Assembly: GCF_017301335.1 (NCBI RefSeq)
Contig: NZ_CP071247.1
Span: 248,001 to 312,000 of the forward strand
Length of the DNA stretch: 64,000 nt
Source of the DNA: Marinobacter salinisoli
GTDB lineage: Bacteria > Pseudomonadota > Gammaproteobacteria > Pseudomonadales > Oleiphilaceae
Reading direction: 5' to 3'
Part shown: one piece after another, positions 17,552-28,300 of the stretch
Numbering within the stretch: the first letter of the stretch is position 1
Layout of the letters: each line of letters begins with the position of its first letter
Notes under the pieces: generated by a model
Told to the model about the DNA's origin: nothing
The model's database searches: none
Seen by the model: only the letters and a program-made list of their open reading frames with translations
Program-made: the position numbers and the translations under genes

Positions 17552-17863
17552 AGCACGACCGCCAACGCTATGGGCCATCAACACGGCGGGGCGAAGAACG
17601 GGCCTGACCCGCAAGACTCACCCAGATCCTGCGGGGTAAAGCCCATCTCCCCCGAACTACCATTTACCACCATGTTGTCGGTTGGCTTGTCTCTGTGAGC
17701 CAACTCCAGTAAAACACCACCATAACGACTAGTTAACAATCCATGTTCATGCGTTTTTGCACGCGGCCTCCACAACACCAAAGGGGATAGAACTCGCCCC
17801 TTGTTCTCGGCCGCAATTCGCGACGCTGCGCGGACAATCCCTAATCAAGGCCCTCAACTACCA
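17552..17863 (+). other. Gene-free stretch before the hsd operon
   Basis: 312 bases with no convincing gene. The one clear structure is a 7-bp inverted repeat, GTTGGCT (17681-17687) and AGCCAAC (17698-17704), with a 10-base spacer, which may be an operator. No strong promoter is readable, but the hsd promoter should be here. Confidence 0.55.
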
Positions 17864-19576
17864 ATGAACAACACGGAACAACAATTCCTCAAAGCCCTCG
17901 ACGACAAACTCTGGAAAGCCGCCGATAAACTCCGCGCCAACCTGGACGCTGCCAACTACAAGCACGTAGTGCTGGGGCTTATCTTTCTGAAGTACGTGTC
18001 CGATGCCTTCGAAGAACGTCAGGAAGAGCTGTTGGCGCGGTTCAAGGACGAAAACGAGGATCTTTATTACCTTCCGCCAGAAGACTATGACACCGACGAA
18101 GAGTACCAACAGGCGCTGATAGAAGAACTGGAAGTACTGGATTACTACCGCGAAGCCAATGTGTTCTGGGTACCCAAGCCCGCCCGCTGGAGCACCCTGA
18201 AAGAAAAAGCGGTCTTGCCCGTTGGTACTGTACTCTGGCAGGACGATGCCGGTAATGATGTGAAGTTGCGCTCAGTCTCCTGGCTGATCGACAACGCCCT
18301 GGAAGAGATCGAGAAGAGCAACACCAAGTTAAAAGGCATCCTCAACCGCATCAGCCAGTATCAGCTAGAGAACGACAAGCTGTTGGGCCTGATCAACACC
18401 TTCTCCGACACCTCCTTCACCAAGCCGGTATTCAACGGCGAGAAGCTTAGCCTGCACAGCAAAGACATCCTCGGCCATGTATACGAATACTTTCTGGGCC
18501 AGTTCGCGCTGGCTGAAGGCAAGCAGGGTGGCCAGTACTACACCCCCAAGAGCATCGTTACCCTGATCGTGGAAATGCTCGAACCCTACTCCGGCCGCGT
18601 CTATGACCCCGCTATGGGCTCCGGTGGCTTCTTTGTTTCCAGCGACAAGTTCATCGAAGAGCACGCCAAAGAGCAGCTCTACGACGCCAGCGAACAGAAA
18701 AAACACATCTCCGTGTACGGTCAAGAGTCCAATCCCACCACCTGGAAGCTGGCCGCCATGAACATGGCCATTCGGGGCATCGACTTTAACTTCGGCAAAA
18801 AGAATGGCGATACCTTCCTCAACGACCAGCATCCTGACTTGCGCGCGGACTTCGTCATGGCCAACCCGCCGTTCAACATGAAGGACTGGTGGAGCGAGTC
18901 CTTGGCCGAAGACAGCCGCTGGAAATACGGCACCCCGCCAAAAGGCAACGCCAACTTTGCGTGGATGCAACACATGATCCACCACTTGGCACCTACGGGC
19001 AGCATGGCCCTGCTGCTGGCCAACGGTTCCATGAGCTCCAACACCAACAACGAAGGCGAAATCCGCAAGCGGCTAGTGGAAGAAGACCTCGTGGAATGCC
19101 TGGTCGCCCTGCCCGGCCAGCTGTTCACCAATACCCAGATTCCGGCGTGCATTTGGTTCCTAACCCGAGACAAAACCAACGGAATGGTGCGCAACGAGAA
19201 AAAGCGAGACCGGCGAAAAGAATTCTTGTTCATCGATGCCCGCAATCTGGGCTTCATGCGGGATCGGGTGCTACGGGACTTCACAAATGAAGACATCGCC
19301 AAGATCGCCGACACACACCATGCCTGGCAGCGCGGTGAGGGTTACGAGGATATCGCCGGATTCTGCAAATCCGCCAGCCTGGACGAGATCAAGAAGCATG
19401 ACTTTGTGCTGACGCCGGGACGCTATGTGGGTGCTCAGGAGCAGGAAGGCGATGGCGAGCCCTTTGCCGAGAAGATGGCGAGATTGACCGGGCAGTTACG
19501 GGAACATTTCACTGAGAGTGGGCGACTGGAGGCTGAGATCAAGCAGAATCTTAAGGGGCTGGGATATGAGCTCTGA
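17864..19576 (+). CDS. hsdM: Type I restriction-modification system, DNA methyltransferase subunit HsdM
   Basis: A 570-residue HsdM. The N-terminal helical domain runs from MNNTEQQFLKALDDKLWKAADKLRANLDAANYKHVVLGLIFLKYVSD. The AdoMet-binding motif DPAMGSGGFFV is near residue 247, and the adenine-N6 catalytic motif NPPF is at residue 334 (MANPPFNMKDWW). With HsdS it forms the methyltransferase that protects host DNA. The ATG at 17864 fits the family N-terminus; an in-frame extension from 17801 lacks homology. It overlaps hsdS by 11 bases. It is the first gene of the operon hsdM-hsdS-nuclease-hsdR. Confidence 0.97.
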   Translation: MNNTEQQFLKALDDKLWKAADKLRANLDAANYKHVVLGLIFLKYVSDAFEERQEELLARFKDENEDLYYLPPEDYDTDEEYQQALIEELEVLDYYREANVFWVPKPARWSTLKEKAVLPVGTVLWQDDAGNDVKLRSVSWLIDNALEEIEKSNTKLKGILNRISQYQLENDKLLGLINTFSDTSFTKPVFNGEKLSLHSKDILGHVYEYFLGQFALAEGKQGGQYYTPKSIVTLIVEMLEPYSGRVYDPAMGSGGFFVSSDKFIEEHAKEQLYDASEQKKHISVYGQESNPTTWKLAAMNMAIRGIDFNFGKKNGDTFLNDQHPDLRADFVMANPPFNMKDWWSESLAEDSRWKYGTPPKGNANFAWMQHMIHHLAPTGSMALLLANGSMSSNTNNEGEIRKRLVEEDLVECLVALPGQLFTNTQIPACIWFLTRDKTNGMVRNEKKRDRRKEFLFIDARNLGFMRDRVLRDFTNEDIAKIADTHHAWQRGEGYEDIAGFCKSASLDEIKKHDFVLTPGRYVGAQEQEGDGEPFAEKMARLTGQLREHFTESGRLEAEIKQNLKGLGYEL

Positions 19577-20993
19577 TTGGCCTTTGGTTCAACTGGTTGA
19601 CCTAATATCCATTAAACACGGGTTCGCTTTCAAAGGTGAATTTTTCAGCGATACGTCAACGGATACTGTATTGGTAACACCTGGGAACTTCGCCATAGGC
19701 GGAGGCTTCAAAGCTGACAAATTGAAATTCTACAGCGGCCCGGTTCCTGCGGGGTACAAGCTGAAAGCCGATGATTTGATAGTAACCATGACTGACCTCA
19801 GTAAGCAGGCTGATACCCTCGGGTACTCGGCACTGGTTCCGGAACATTCGGGTCGGCTCTATCTCCATAATCAACGTATCGGGCTTGTCGAGATCAAAAG
19901 TCAGGAGCTTGATAAGCTCTATCTGTATTTCTTGATGCGTTCTCGCGAATACCGCCACCACGTGGTAAGTTCCGCCACCGGATCGACTGTTAAGCACACA
20001 TCCCCAAGCAAAATAATGTCCTTTGAGTTTCGTCTGCCACCTCTAGAAACTCAGAAAAACATAGGTCGGGCATTAAAACTTTTGGAAGAAAGGGCTGAAA
20101 TCAGTCACAAAATCAACCTCACCCTCGAACAGATGGCTCAAGCCATCTTCAAAAGCTGGTTTGTCGATTTCGAGCCGGTCAAAGCCAAGATCGCCGCACT
20201 GGAAGCCGGTGGCAGCGAGGAAGACGCCCTGCTCGCCGCCATGCAGGCCGTATCCAGCAAGGAAGAAGCCCAGCTAACCCGCATGAAGACCGACCAGCCC
20301 GAGCAATACACAGAACTCCGTGCCACCGCCGAGCTGTTCCCGTCGGCCATGCAGGATAGTGAGTTGGGGGAAGTCCCCGAGGGTTGGAATCCAGGAACTC
20401 TTCATGACGTGGCGAAGTTTCCGAACGAACGAATTTCAACGGAACATCTGGGGCCGGATTCTTACGTGTCGACGGAAAACATGCTAGAAAATAAGCGGGG
20501 AATCAGTACCGCATCTTCACTGCCCTCCTCGACCTCAGTTCCTGCCTTCGAGCCCGGGCAAATCTTGATTTCAAATATTAGGCCCTACTTTAAGAAAATC
20601 TGGCTTGCAAATATTCAGGGTGGTCGCTCACCCGATGTCCTTGGCTTCAAGTGCAAGCACGACCACACAACCGAGTTTCTCTTTAACCTTCTCTATCAAG
20701 ACCAGTTTTTCGATTACATGATGCTCACATCGAAAGGGGCGAAGATGCCCCGTGGCGATAAGAAAGCGATCATGCAGTTTGTCTGTACGCTTCCCCCCAT
20801 CAAACTAATGCAGCGCTTCTCCGATCGAATCAAGCCGTTCTATACCTTATCCAACTCGAACAACACCGAGTCAAAGCTGCTTGAGGCAACACGCGAGGCA
20901 CTTTTACCCAAGCTCCTTTCCGGCGAACTCTCCGTACCAGAAGCGAAGACATGTATTCCTCCCGCATTGGCACCAGCTCGGGAGGAAAATTGA
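19566..20993 (+). CDS. hsdS: Type I restriction-modification system, specificity subunit HsdS
   Basis: A 475-residue HsdS with two target recognition domains. TRD1 is residues 1-170 (WPLVQLVDLISIKHGFAFKGEFF... LPPLETQKNIGRALKLLEE). A central conserved helical spacer follows (about 175-275: LTLEQMAQAIFKSWFVDFEPVKAKIAALEAGGSEEDALL). TRD2 is about 280-440, ending PPIKLMQRFSDRIKPF, with a C-terminal helix LLEATREALLPKLLSGEL. It sets the bipartite DNA target. The spacer helix is longer than in EcoKI-type subunits. The stop (TGA, 20991-20993) overlaps the next start as TGATG. Confidence 0.94.
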   Translation: MSSDWPLVQLVDLISIKHGFAFKGEFFSDTSTDTVLVTPGNFAIGGGFKADKLKFYSGPVPAGYKLKADDLIVTMTDLSKQADTLGYSALVPEHSGRLYLHNQRIGLVEIKSQELDKLYLYFLMRSREYRHHVVSSATGSTVKHTSPSKIMSFEFRLPPLETQKNIGRALKLLEERAEISHKINLTLEQMAQAIFKSWFVDFEPVKAKIAALEAGGSEEDALLAAMQAVSSKEEAQLTRMKTDQPEQYTELRATAELFPSAMQDSELGEVPEGWNPGTLHDVAKFPNERISTEHLGPDSYVSTENMLENKRGISTASSLPSSTSVPAFEPGQILISNIRPYFKKIWLANIQGGRSPDVLGFKCKHDHTTEFLFNLLYQDQFFDYMMLTSKGAKMPRGDKKAIMQFVCTLPPIKLMQRFSDRIKPFYTLSNSNNTESKLLEATREALLPKLLSGELSVPEAKTCIPPALAPAREEN

Positions 20994-22048
20994 TGGAGCT
21001 TTGGCTAACTCGTGCTGGCTCACATGGTGAGTTCGAGCAAAAGTTCCTGGACGAAAGACGCATCTACCTGACCTGGGATGGATTGAATGCGAACCTGGCC
21101 GCTTTGGACAGTCGGGAGTCCCTGCTTGAGCACCTGGAAGAAGCTTACCCGGATGAAAAGCTGAAGCGGCTCCAGAACCACAGCAGCCAGATCTGGGCAT
21201 TTACCAAATCCATGCAAAATGGGGATTGGGTCGTACTACCATCGAAGAAGCAGCCCGTCGTCTACGTCGGGCGAATCACTGGTGATTACATCCACAACCC
21301 CGAAAGCCCGGACCCATTCTTTCATTGGCGCACAGTCGATTGGTTCGGTTTGGAGATTCCTCGATCCCACTTCGGCCAGGATCTGCTCTATAGCTTCGGG
21401 GCGTTCATGACCATTTGCCGTATCCGCCGCAACAACGCGCTGGAGCGCCTGCAGGCCATGTACGAAAACGGGTGGAAAGCTGAAAGCACTAAATCCCTTG
21501 TGAAGCACACAGGCAACGCTGTAAGCGGGCAAGCAGACGATATATCCGACGACGACAGCGTCGAGTTCAACCTTGCCGACCTGGCGAAACAACAGGTCGT
21601 CGCTCTGATTGAGCAAAAATTTAAGGGCCATGAACTCACTCGCCTGGTGGCGTCGATCTTGAAAGCACAGGGCTATACGGTCTGGCAAAGCCCAGAAGGG
21701 GCCGACGGTGGCGCCGACATTCTGGCATCCAACGGCATGATGGGGTTCGGCAGCCAAACCATTTGCGTCGAGGTGAAGTCCGGCACAGGCACAGTGGATC
21801 GCCCAACCGTGGACAAGCTTTTAGGGGCCATGTCCAAGTTCAACGCAGACCACGGCCTATTCGTCGCCTGGGGAGGCTTCAAGCAAAACGTACAGAAGGA
21901 TATGGCCAGCAGCTTCTTCCGCCTACGGTTGTGGTCACAGGACGATTTGTTGAACGAACTTTTCGCGGTTTATGACAAGCTGGACGACGAACTGAAAGCC
22001 CAACTGCCGCTTAAACGGGTTTGGACGGTAGTTGCATCTGAGGACTGA
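20993..22048 (+). CDS. Mrr-like PD-(D/E)xK restriction endonuclease embedded in the hsd operon
   Basis: A 351-residue protein. The C-terminal nuclease domain (about residues 205-330) has the Mrr_cat pattern: helix FKGHELTRLVASILKAQGYTVWQSPEGADGGADILA with Asp242, then CVEVKSGTG with Glu260-x-Lys262, and a downstream DHGLFVAWGGF strand. The N-terminal half (GDWVVLPSKKQPVVYVGRITGDYIHNPESPDPFFHWRTVDWF) looks like a PUA/EVE-like module, which in other nucleases reads modified bases. It is coupled to hsdS by TGATG with an internal GGAGG, and lies 52 bases before hsdR. Whether it is a separate methyl-directed restriction enzyme or part of the type I complex is open. Confidence 0.87.
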   Translation: MELWLTRAGSHGEFEQKFLDERRIYLTWDGLNANLAALDSRESLLEHLEEAYPDEKLKRLQNHSSQIWAFTKSMQNGDWVVLPSKKQPVVYVGRITGDYIHNPESPDPFFHWRTVDWFGLEIPRSHFGQDLLYSFGAFMTICRIRRNNALERLQAMYENGWKAESTKSLVKHTGNAVSGQADDISDDDSVEFNLADLAKQQVVALIEQKFKGHELTRLVASILKAQGYTVWQSPEGADGGADILASNGMMGFGSQTICVEVKSGTGTVDRPTVDKLLGAMSKFNADHGLFVAWGGFKQNVQKDMASSFFRLRLWSQDDLLNELFAVYDKLDDELKAQLPLKRVWTVVASED

Positions 22049-22100
22049 TACTTAAATTTGCCTGAGTCGCAGGTAGCTGGAGCGGTATAGGAACGGACTG

Positions 22101-25100
22101 ATGACGGAAGACCAACTAGAACAACAATGCCTGGAATGGTTCGCTGAAGGTGGCTGGGAAGTCGCGCACGGACCTGATCTGGCTCCTGATGGCGAGGCGC
22201 CAGAACGCGCCGATTACAAACAAGTCCTGCTTCTGTCGGACCTTGAGGCAGCAATTCGCCGCATCAACCCTCACCTGCCGCAAAGTGCCGTGGAACAGGC
22301 TGTAGCCGTCGCCAAAAAACCGGAAAGCTTGGATACCGTCGTCAGCAACCGATCGTTTCACCGCCTTCTACTAGACGGCGTGCCGGTCAGCTACAAGAAC
22401 GAAGACAAGGAGATTCATGATCAGGCGTTTCTACTGGATTTCGGCGATCTGACCGCTAACCGCTTTCGGGCCATCAATCAGTTCACCATTGAAGGTTCGA
22501 AGCAACTACGTCGTCCGGACATTGTGTGCTTCATCAATGGAATTCCGTTAGCAGTTTTAGAGCTGAAAAGCCCTAGCTCGGACAGTGCAGACTTCTGGGA
22601 TGCCTACCACCAGATTCAAACTTACAAGGATGAGGTCAGCGACCTCTTCGCCTTCAACGAAGCCGCGATCATCAGTGATGGATGGACCGCCCGCGTGGGT
22701 TCTCTCACAGCAAGCCAGGAGCGATACATGCCCTGGCGCACCATCAAGGACGAAGACGATAAGCCCTTGATGGAGCGGCAGCTGGAAACCATGGTTCGGG
22801 GCTTCTTCGGCCGGGAATTGTTTCTGGATTACATCCGCCACTTCGTTATTTTCGAATCAGACTCAGACAAACTCATCAAGAAAATCGCCGGTTATCACCA
22901 ATTCCATGCGGTGCGAGAAGCAGTAAAAGCAACGATCATTGCCGCTCAACCTTCGACCGGGGGAAGCTCTGGCGAAACGACAACCACCAACGCCGACGGC
23001 GTGCTCCCCGGCAGCAAAAAAGCGGGGGTGGTTTGGCACACTCAAGGCTCCGGCAAGAGTATTTCCATGTGCTGCTACGCAGGCAAACTGCTGCAACAGC
23101 CGGAGATGAATAACCCGACCCTGATTGTGGTCACCGACCGAAATGATCTCGATGGCCAACTCTTCGCCACGTTCAGCGCAGCCCGAGAACTTCTAAAGCA
23201 GGAGCCGGTGCAGGCCGACGACCGCGATGCTCTGCGCCGTCTTCTGGCCGAAAGAGAATCAGGTGGAATCATTTTCACCACGGTTCAAAAGTTTGCCCTG
23301 CTGGAGGATGAATCCAGTCACCCCGTACTGAACGACCGTCACAACATCGTGGTGATATCAGACGAAGCTCACCGCAGCCAATACGGCCTGAAAGCCACCC
23401 TGAAAAAGGATGGCAAGTTTAAGTACGGTTATGCCCGCCACATGCGCGACGCGCTGCCCAATGCCTCATTCATTGGCTTCACTGGAACCCCCATCGAAAG
23501 TGAGGACAAAGATACCCGGGCAGTATTCGGCGACTACGTGTCTATTTACGACATCCAGGATGCGATGGAGGATGGCGCAACCGTACCCATTTACTATGAG
23601 TCCCGTCTCGCCAAGCTAGACATCAATCGTGATGCTATCGATGAACTTTCCGATCAAGTAGATGAGGTCGTTGAGGACGAAGAGGACGTTGGCGCGCGAG
23701 AAAGAACCAAAGGCGAATGGAGCCGACTGGAGAAGTTGGTCGGGTCCGGCCCTCGTCTACAACAAATCGCAGAAGATCTTGTCACCCACTTCGAAGCACG
23801 CTCCAGCGTGATTGATGGCAAGGCCATGATTGTCGCCATGAGCCGGGAGATCGCCGTTCACCTATACAACGAGATCGTTCAGCTGCGGCCAGACTGGCAT
23901 GACGACGATCCAGAAAAAGGTGCCATCAAGATTGTGATGACGGGCTCAGCATCCGACAAAGCGCTGCTGCAACCGCACATCCACAACAAGCAGACAAAGA
24001 AGCGGCTGGAGAAGCGATTTAAGGACACCAACGACCCGCTCAAACTGGTGATTGTCCGGGATATGTGGCTCACCGGTTTCGATGCCCCGTGCTGCCATAC
24101 CATGTACGTGGATAAGCCGATGAAGGGCCACAACCTGATGCAGGCCATCGCTCGGGTGAACCGAGTCTTTAAGGACAAGCCTGGCGGTCTGGTTGTGGAT
24201 TACATCGGGATCGCCAACGAGCTTAGGCAAGCCCTGAAAACTTACACCGACGCAAAGGGCAAAGGTGAGCCAACACACAGTGCCGAAGAAGCCTATGCCA
24301 TCCTACTGGAAAAGCTGGACATCATTCACGGTATGTTCGCTCCCGGCCCTAAAGGCAGGGGCTTCGATTACAGCGGATTTGAGGTCGACCCCTTCAAACT
24401 GCTTGTACCCACCGCCAACTACATCCTCAGCCTGGAGGACGGCAAGAAGCGCTTCTTGGATACCGTCCTGGCCATGAGCAAGGCATTCTCACTGTGTGCC
24501 ACCCTGGATGAGGCCCAGCCACTTCAGAAAGAAGTCGCCTTCCTCGCGCAGGTGAAGACAGCTATTACCAAGTTCACCAGCGTGGACAAAAAACTGACCG
24601 AAGAGGAAAAGAACTCCGCACTCAAGCAGATTCTGGACAACGCCGTAATTGCGGATGGCGTAACCGATGTCTTCGCCCTCTGCGGCTTGGACAAGCCCAA
24701 TATCGGATTGCTCTCCGACGAGTTCCTGGAAGACGTTCGGCAAATGCCCTACAAGAACTTTGCGGTAGAGCTGCTTGAGAAGCTGCTTAAGGACGAGATC
24801 AAAGCCCGAACGCGCAATAACGTCGTGCAGGAAAAGAAGTACGCAGAGCGGTTACAAGAGACGCTGCGCAAGTACAACAACCGAGGCATCGAGACCGCGC
24901 AGGTCATTGAAGAGCTGATCGCCATGGCCAAACAGTTCCAGGCTGAACTGGATCGTGATGCAGGACTCGGCCTGAATCCAGACGAGGTGGCCTTCTACGA
25001 CGCCCTGGCTAGCAACGAGAGCGCCGTACGCGAACTCGGGGATGAGATCCTGAAGAAAATCGCCGTTGATATCACCGACAAACTGCGCAGATCCACCACT

Positions 25101-25259
25101 GTGGACTGGCAAGTGCGGGAGAGTGTGCGGGCAAAATTACGGATTCTGGTTAGGCGAACGTTGCAGCGATACAAATATCCGCCAGACAAGGCTCCTGAAG
25201 CCGTTGAGCTTGTGATGAAACAGGCCGAGGCATTATCGAACCACTGGACCCACAAGTGA
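22101..25259 (+). CDS. hsdR: Type I restriction-modification system, restriction subunit HsdR
   Basis: A 1052-residue HsdR. The N-terminal nuclease has Asp140 (RRPDIVCF) and Glu154-Leu-Lys156 (AVLELKSP). The SF2 translocase motor has Walker A GSGKS near 316, DEAH at 421-424 ([11 protein letters not shown]), motif III FTGTPIE and motif [12 protein letters not shown]. The helical C-terminal domain (about 800-1045) contacts HsdM. It translocates and cuts unmethylated DNA. All catalytic motifs are intact, so the system appears functional. The start ATG at 22101 follows AACGGACTG with little Shine-Dalgarno. Confidence 0.97.
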   Translation: MTEDQLEQQCLEWFAEGGWEVAHGPDLAPDGEAPERADYKQVLLLSDLEAAIRRINPHLPQSAVEQAVAVAKKPESLDTVVSNRSFHRLLLDGVPVSYKNEDKEIHDQAFLLDFGDLTANRFRAINQFTIEGSKQLRRPDIVCFINGIPLAVLELKSPSSDSADFWDAYHQIQTYKDEVSDLFAFNEAAIISDGWTARVGSLTASQERYMPWRTIKDEDDKPLMERQLETMVRGFFGRELFLDYIRHFVIFESDSDKLIKKIAGYHQFHAVREAVKATIIAAQPSTGGSSGETTTTNADGVLPGSKKAGVVWHTQGSGKSISMCCYAGKLLQQPEMNNPTLIVVTDRNDLDGQLFATFSAARELLKQEPVQADDRDALRRLLAERESGGIIFTTVQKFALLEDESSHPVLNDRHNIVVISDEAHRSQYGLKATLKKDGKFKYGYARHMRDALPNASFIGFTGTPIESEDKDTRAVFGDYVSIYDIQDAMEDGATVPIYYESRLAKLDINRDAIDELSDQVDEVVEDEEDVGARERTKGEWSRLEKLVGSGPRLQQIAEDLVTHFEARSSVIDGKAMIVAMSREIAVHLYNEIVQLRPDWHDDDPEKGAIKIVMTGSASDKALLQPHIHNKQTKKRLEKRFKDTNDPLKLVIVRDMWLTGFDAPCCHTMYVDKPMKGHNLMQAIARVNRVFKDKPGGLVVDYIGIANELRQALKTYTDAKGKGEPTHSAEEAYAILLEKLDIIHGMFAPGPKGRGFDYSGFEVDPFKLLVPTANYILSLEDGKKRFLDTVLAMSKAFSLCATLDEAQPLQKEVAFLAQVKTAITKFTSVDKKLTEEEKNSALKQILDNAVIADGVTDVFALCGLDKPNIGLLSDEFLEDVRQMPYKNFAVELLEKLLKDEIKARTRNNVVQEKKYAERLQETLRKYNNRGIETAQVIEELIAMAKQFQAELDRDAGLGLNPDEVAFYDALASNESAVRELGDEILKKIAVDITDKLRRSTTVDWQVRESVRAKLRILVRRTLQRYKYPPDKAPEAVELVMKQAEALSNHWTHK

Positions 25260-25268
25260 ATTAGTTTT

Positions 25269-25282
25269 TTAGTCACTAATAT
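25269..25282 (+). promoter_or_regulatory. AT-rich leader with palindrome before the SIR2 gene
   Basis: In the 93-base gap after hsdR lies TTAGTCACTAA (25269-25279), an 11-bp palindrome overlapping a -10-like TAATAT (25277-25282). No good -35 is visible. The gap suggests the SIR2 gene can be transcribed apart from the hsd operon, perhaps under a repressor. Confidence 0.4.
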
Positions 25283-25352
25283 TGTGGATGTGTATTCGAT
25301 CATCCAAGCCTCTTCGCCAGCAATCATATTTCTGAGATAGGAAGCAAAAGGA

Positions 25353-28300
25353 ATGCAATTCATCGCCAACGGCCCCGACGTACCGGATGAATTATTGCAG
25401 GCACACGAGGAAGGCCGCGTTGTTTTCTTCTGCGGTGCAGGCATTTCCTTTCCTGCGGGTTTGCCTGGTTTTGGGGGGCTCGTCTCAGAAATCTATAAGA
25501 TGAACGGCACCACTCCCTCGGCCATCGAGAAAGAGGCACTGGACCAATTCAAATACGATGCAGCACTCGACCTCCTTGAGCGCCGCTTACCGGGACAGCG
25601 CTTGGCCGTTCGCCGTGCTCTGGCCCTGGCCCTCAAACCGAAGTTGCGCCGAAAAGGTGCCACTGATACGCATGCGGCACTGCTCCGTCTTTCGCAGACT
25701 AGAGAAGGGGCCCTTCGATTGGTTACCACCAATTTTGACCGGGTGTTTCACACAGCTGCAAGACGCATAAAACAGCGATTCACTGAATATCCTGCTCCAA
25801 TGCTTCCAGTTCCAAAAAACAGCAGGTGGGATGGCTTAGTCTATCTGCATGGACTGCTGCAAAATAAACCTAACAATGCCGATTTGAACAGACTAGTTAT
25901 TACCAGTGGCGACTTCGGTTTGGCGTACCTTACTGAACGGTGGGCAGCGCGTTTCGTAAGTGAACTTTTCCGCAATTACGTAGTCTGCTTTGTCGGCTAC
26001 AGCATTAACGATCCTGTTTTACGGTACATGATGGATGCTCTGGCGGCCGATCGAATGCTGGGTGAAGTCACGCAACAGGCTTGGGCATTCGGCGAGTGCA
26101 CACCGGGACAGGAAAGTCGGACCACCAATGAATGGGAGGCCAAGGGAGTTAACCCCATTCTTTATGAAGTACCGCCTGGCACCGCCAATCATTCAGCTCT
26201 CCATCAAACCGTGCAGGAATGGGCGACTACCTACAAAAATGGGACAACAGGAAAAGAAAACATTGTTGTCACCCACGCGTTGGCCCATCCTTCAGCCAGT
26301 ACAAAGCAAGACGATTTTGTCGGTCGCATGTTATGGGCACTGTCGGATAAGACTGGGGCTCCGGCCAGGCGTTTTGCGGACTTTGATCCAGTTCCTCCAC
26401 TGGATTGGTTGCTCTACGCGTTTTCTGATAAGCGATTCCAACATCGAGACCTGAACCGATTCGACGTACCGCCGCGCGAGAAAGTCGACCCAAAACTACG
26501 ATTTAGCTTGGCTCTGCGGCCTGCCCCCTACCACCTAGCGCCACCGATGCAACTAGCGTCCGGAACGCCGACTGGAAGTGACTGGGACGCTGTAATGTTT
26601 CAGCTTGCCCGTTGGCTGCTCCGTCACCTGAATGATCCAAGACTGATCCTTTGGGCTGCCCAACGTGGTGGCCAAGTACATGAAAAATGGACCTCCTTAA
26701 TAGAGCAGAAGTTGGAGCACATAGCCAAGTTGCAGCAGGAGGGAAAGAGCTCCGAACTAAAGAACATTTTGAAAAATGCGCCCAAGGCTATTCCAAATAA
26801 TCCTATGCGTAAATTGTGGCGCTTATTAATCGGCGGGCGAGTCAAAGGACCAGGGCCTAGCAACAATCTTTATGACTGGCTGCGCCAATTGAGACGTGAT
26901 GGACTAAACACTACTCTTCGTCTCAGGTTACGCGAACTGCTAAACCCGCAAGTAGCCTTGAGGCAACCCAGCCATTTTGGCGCGGACATAAAAATTCAGG
27001 AGGAACCCACGCGTGTGGGAGAACTGGTCGGATGGGACCTAGTGCTTGCATCCGATTACGTATACGCAGCTCTATTTGAACATTCCGACGAGTATTGGAA
27101 AGCCGCCCTACCAAAGCTGCTGGATGATTTTCAGCAACTACTGCGTGATGCGCTGGACCTCATGCGGGAGCTTGATGAACCCAACGGCGTTAGGCTCGGG
27201 TCAGACTGGGATCTCCCATCCATCGAACCCCACTGGCAAAACCGCAGGCGCCATGACTGGACAAGCCTAGTCGAATTACTCCGGGATTCGTGGGTAGCTT
27301 TTCGTGACGAGGAAATGACCCATGCAACGAGAATTGCTCATCACTGGTTCCAACTGCCGTACCCTATGTTCAAACGTCTCGCGCTATTCGCGGCAAGCCA
27401 TGACGACTGCGTTCGCCCAAAGCACTGGGTAAACTGGCTGCTATCTGATGGGAGGCATTGGCTGTGGTTCAGCGAGACGAAGCGAGAAGTTTGCAGATTA
27501 CTTACCCTTCAAGGTCGGTGTTTGGATGCAGCTTCACAACAGCGCATGGAAACCGCAATTTTGAACGGGCCACCACAAGACGGATTCCCGAAGGATTGGG
27601 GCCCAGAAATTCGGAAAAACCAGGCCGAACAATCAATCTGGCTTCGCTTAGCAAAATTGAGCTCCAGCGGCCTTTCTCTGAACACTCCAGCGCAGGAACG
27701 CTTAGCAGAGCTGACCAATCGATATCCCCATTTGACCTTGGCCCCCAATCAAGAAGAAGAATTCACCTTTTGGAGTAGTGGTACAGGTGACCCAGGCTTT
27801 GAATATTTCTGCGAAGTGGATATTGCTCCCACCACTAGAGGAGAGCTAGTGAGGTGGCTGTCGAAACCAGAAACAAAACAACGCCCCTTTATCGAAGACA
27901 CATGGCAAGAGATATGCCGAACCCATTTCCGTGTCTGCGTGAACGCTTTGTCCGATTTAAGTGCAGAAAATGATTGGCCTAAAGATCGGTGGCGCCAAGC
28001 TCTGCAAGTTTGGAGCGAAGGGAAAATGGCATCTCAATCTTGGAAACATGTCGCGCCGGTGGTGCAGACAATGCCTGACGACGTTCTCCAGGAAATAGGC
28101 GAATCTGTAGCTTCATGGATCAAGGCTGTCTCAGGATCAATCAACGGCCATGGCGAAACGTTATTATTGAACCTGTGTCGCCGAATTCTATCAATGCCAT
28201 TCGAGGCCACCACCACAGTATTTCGCAACGGGCAGCCCATCGAAATGCCGGTCACTGAAGCCATTAATCACCCAGTCGGCCATATCACGGAAGCCCTGCT

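Noticed and set aside
17578..17781. Small minus-strand frame upstream of hsdM, considered as a restriction controller gene
   Set aside because: No helix-turn-helix pattern and no ribosome site.
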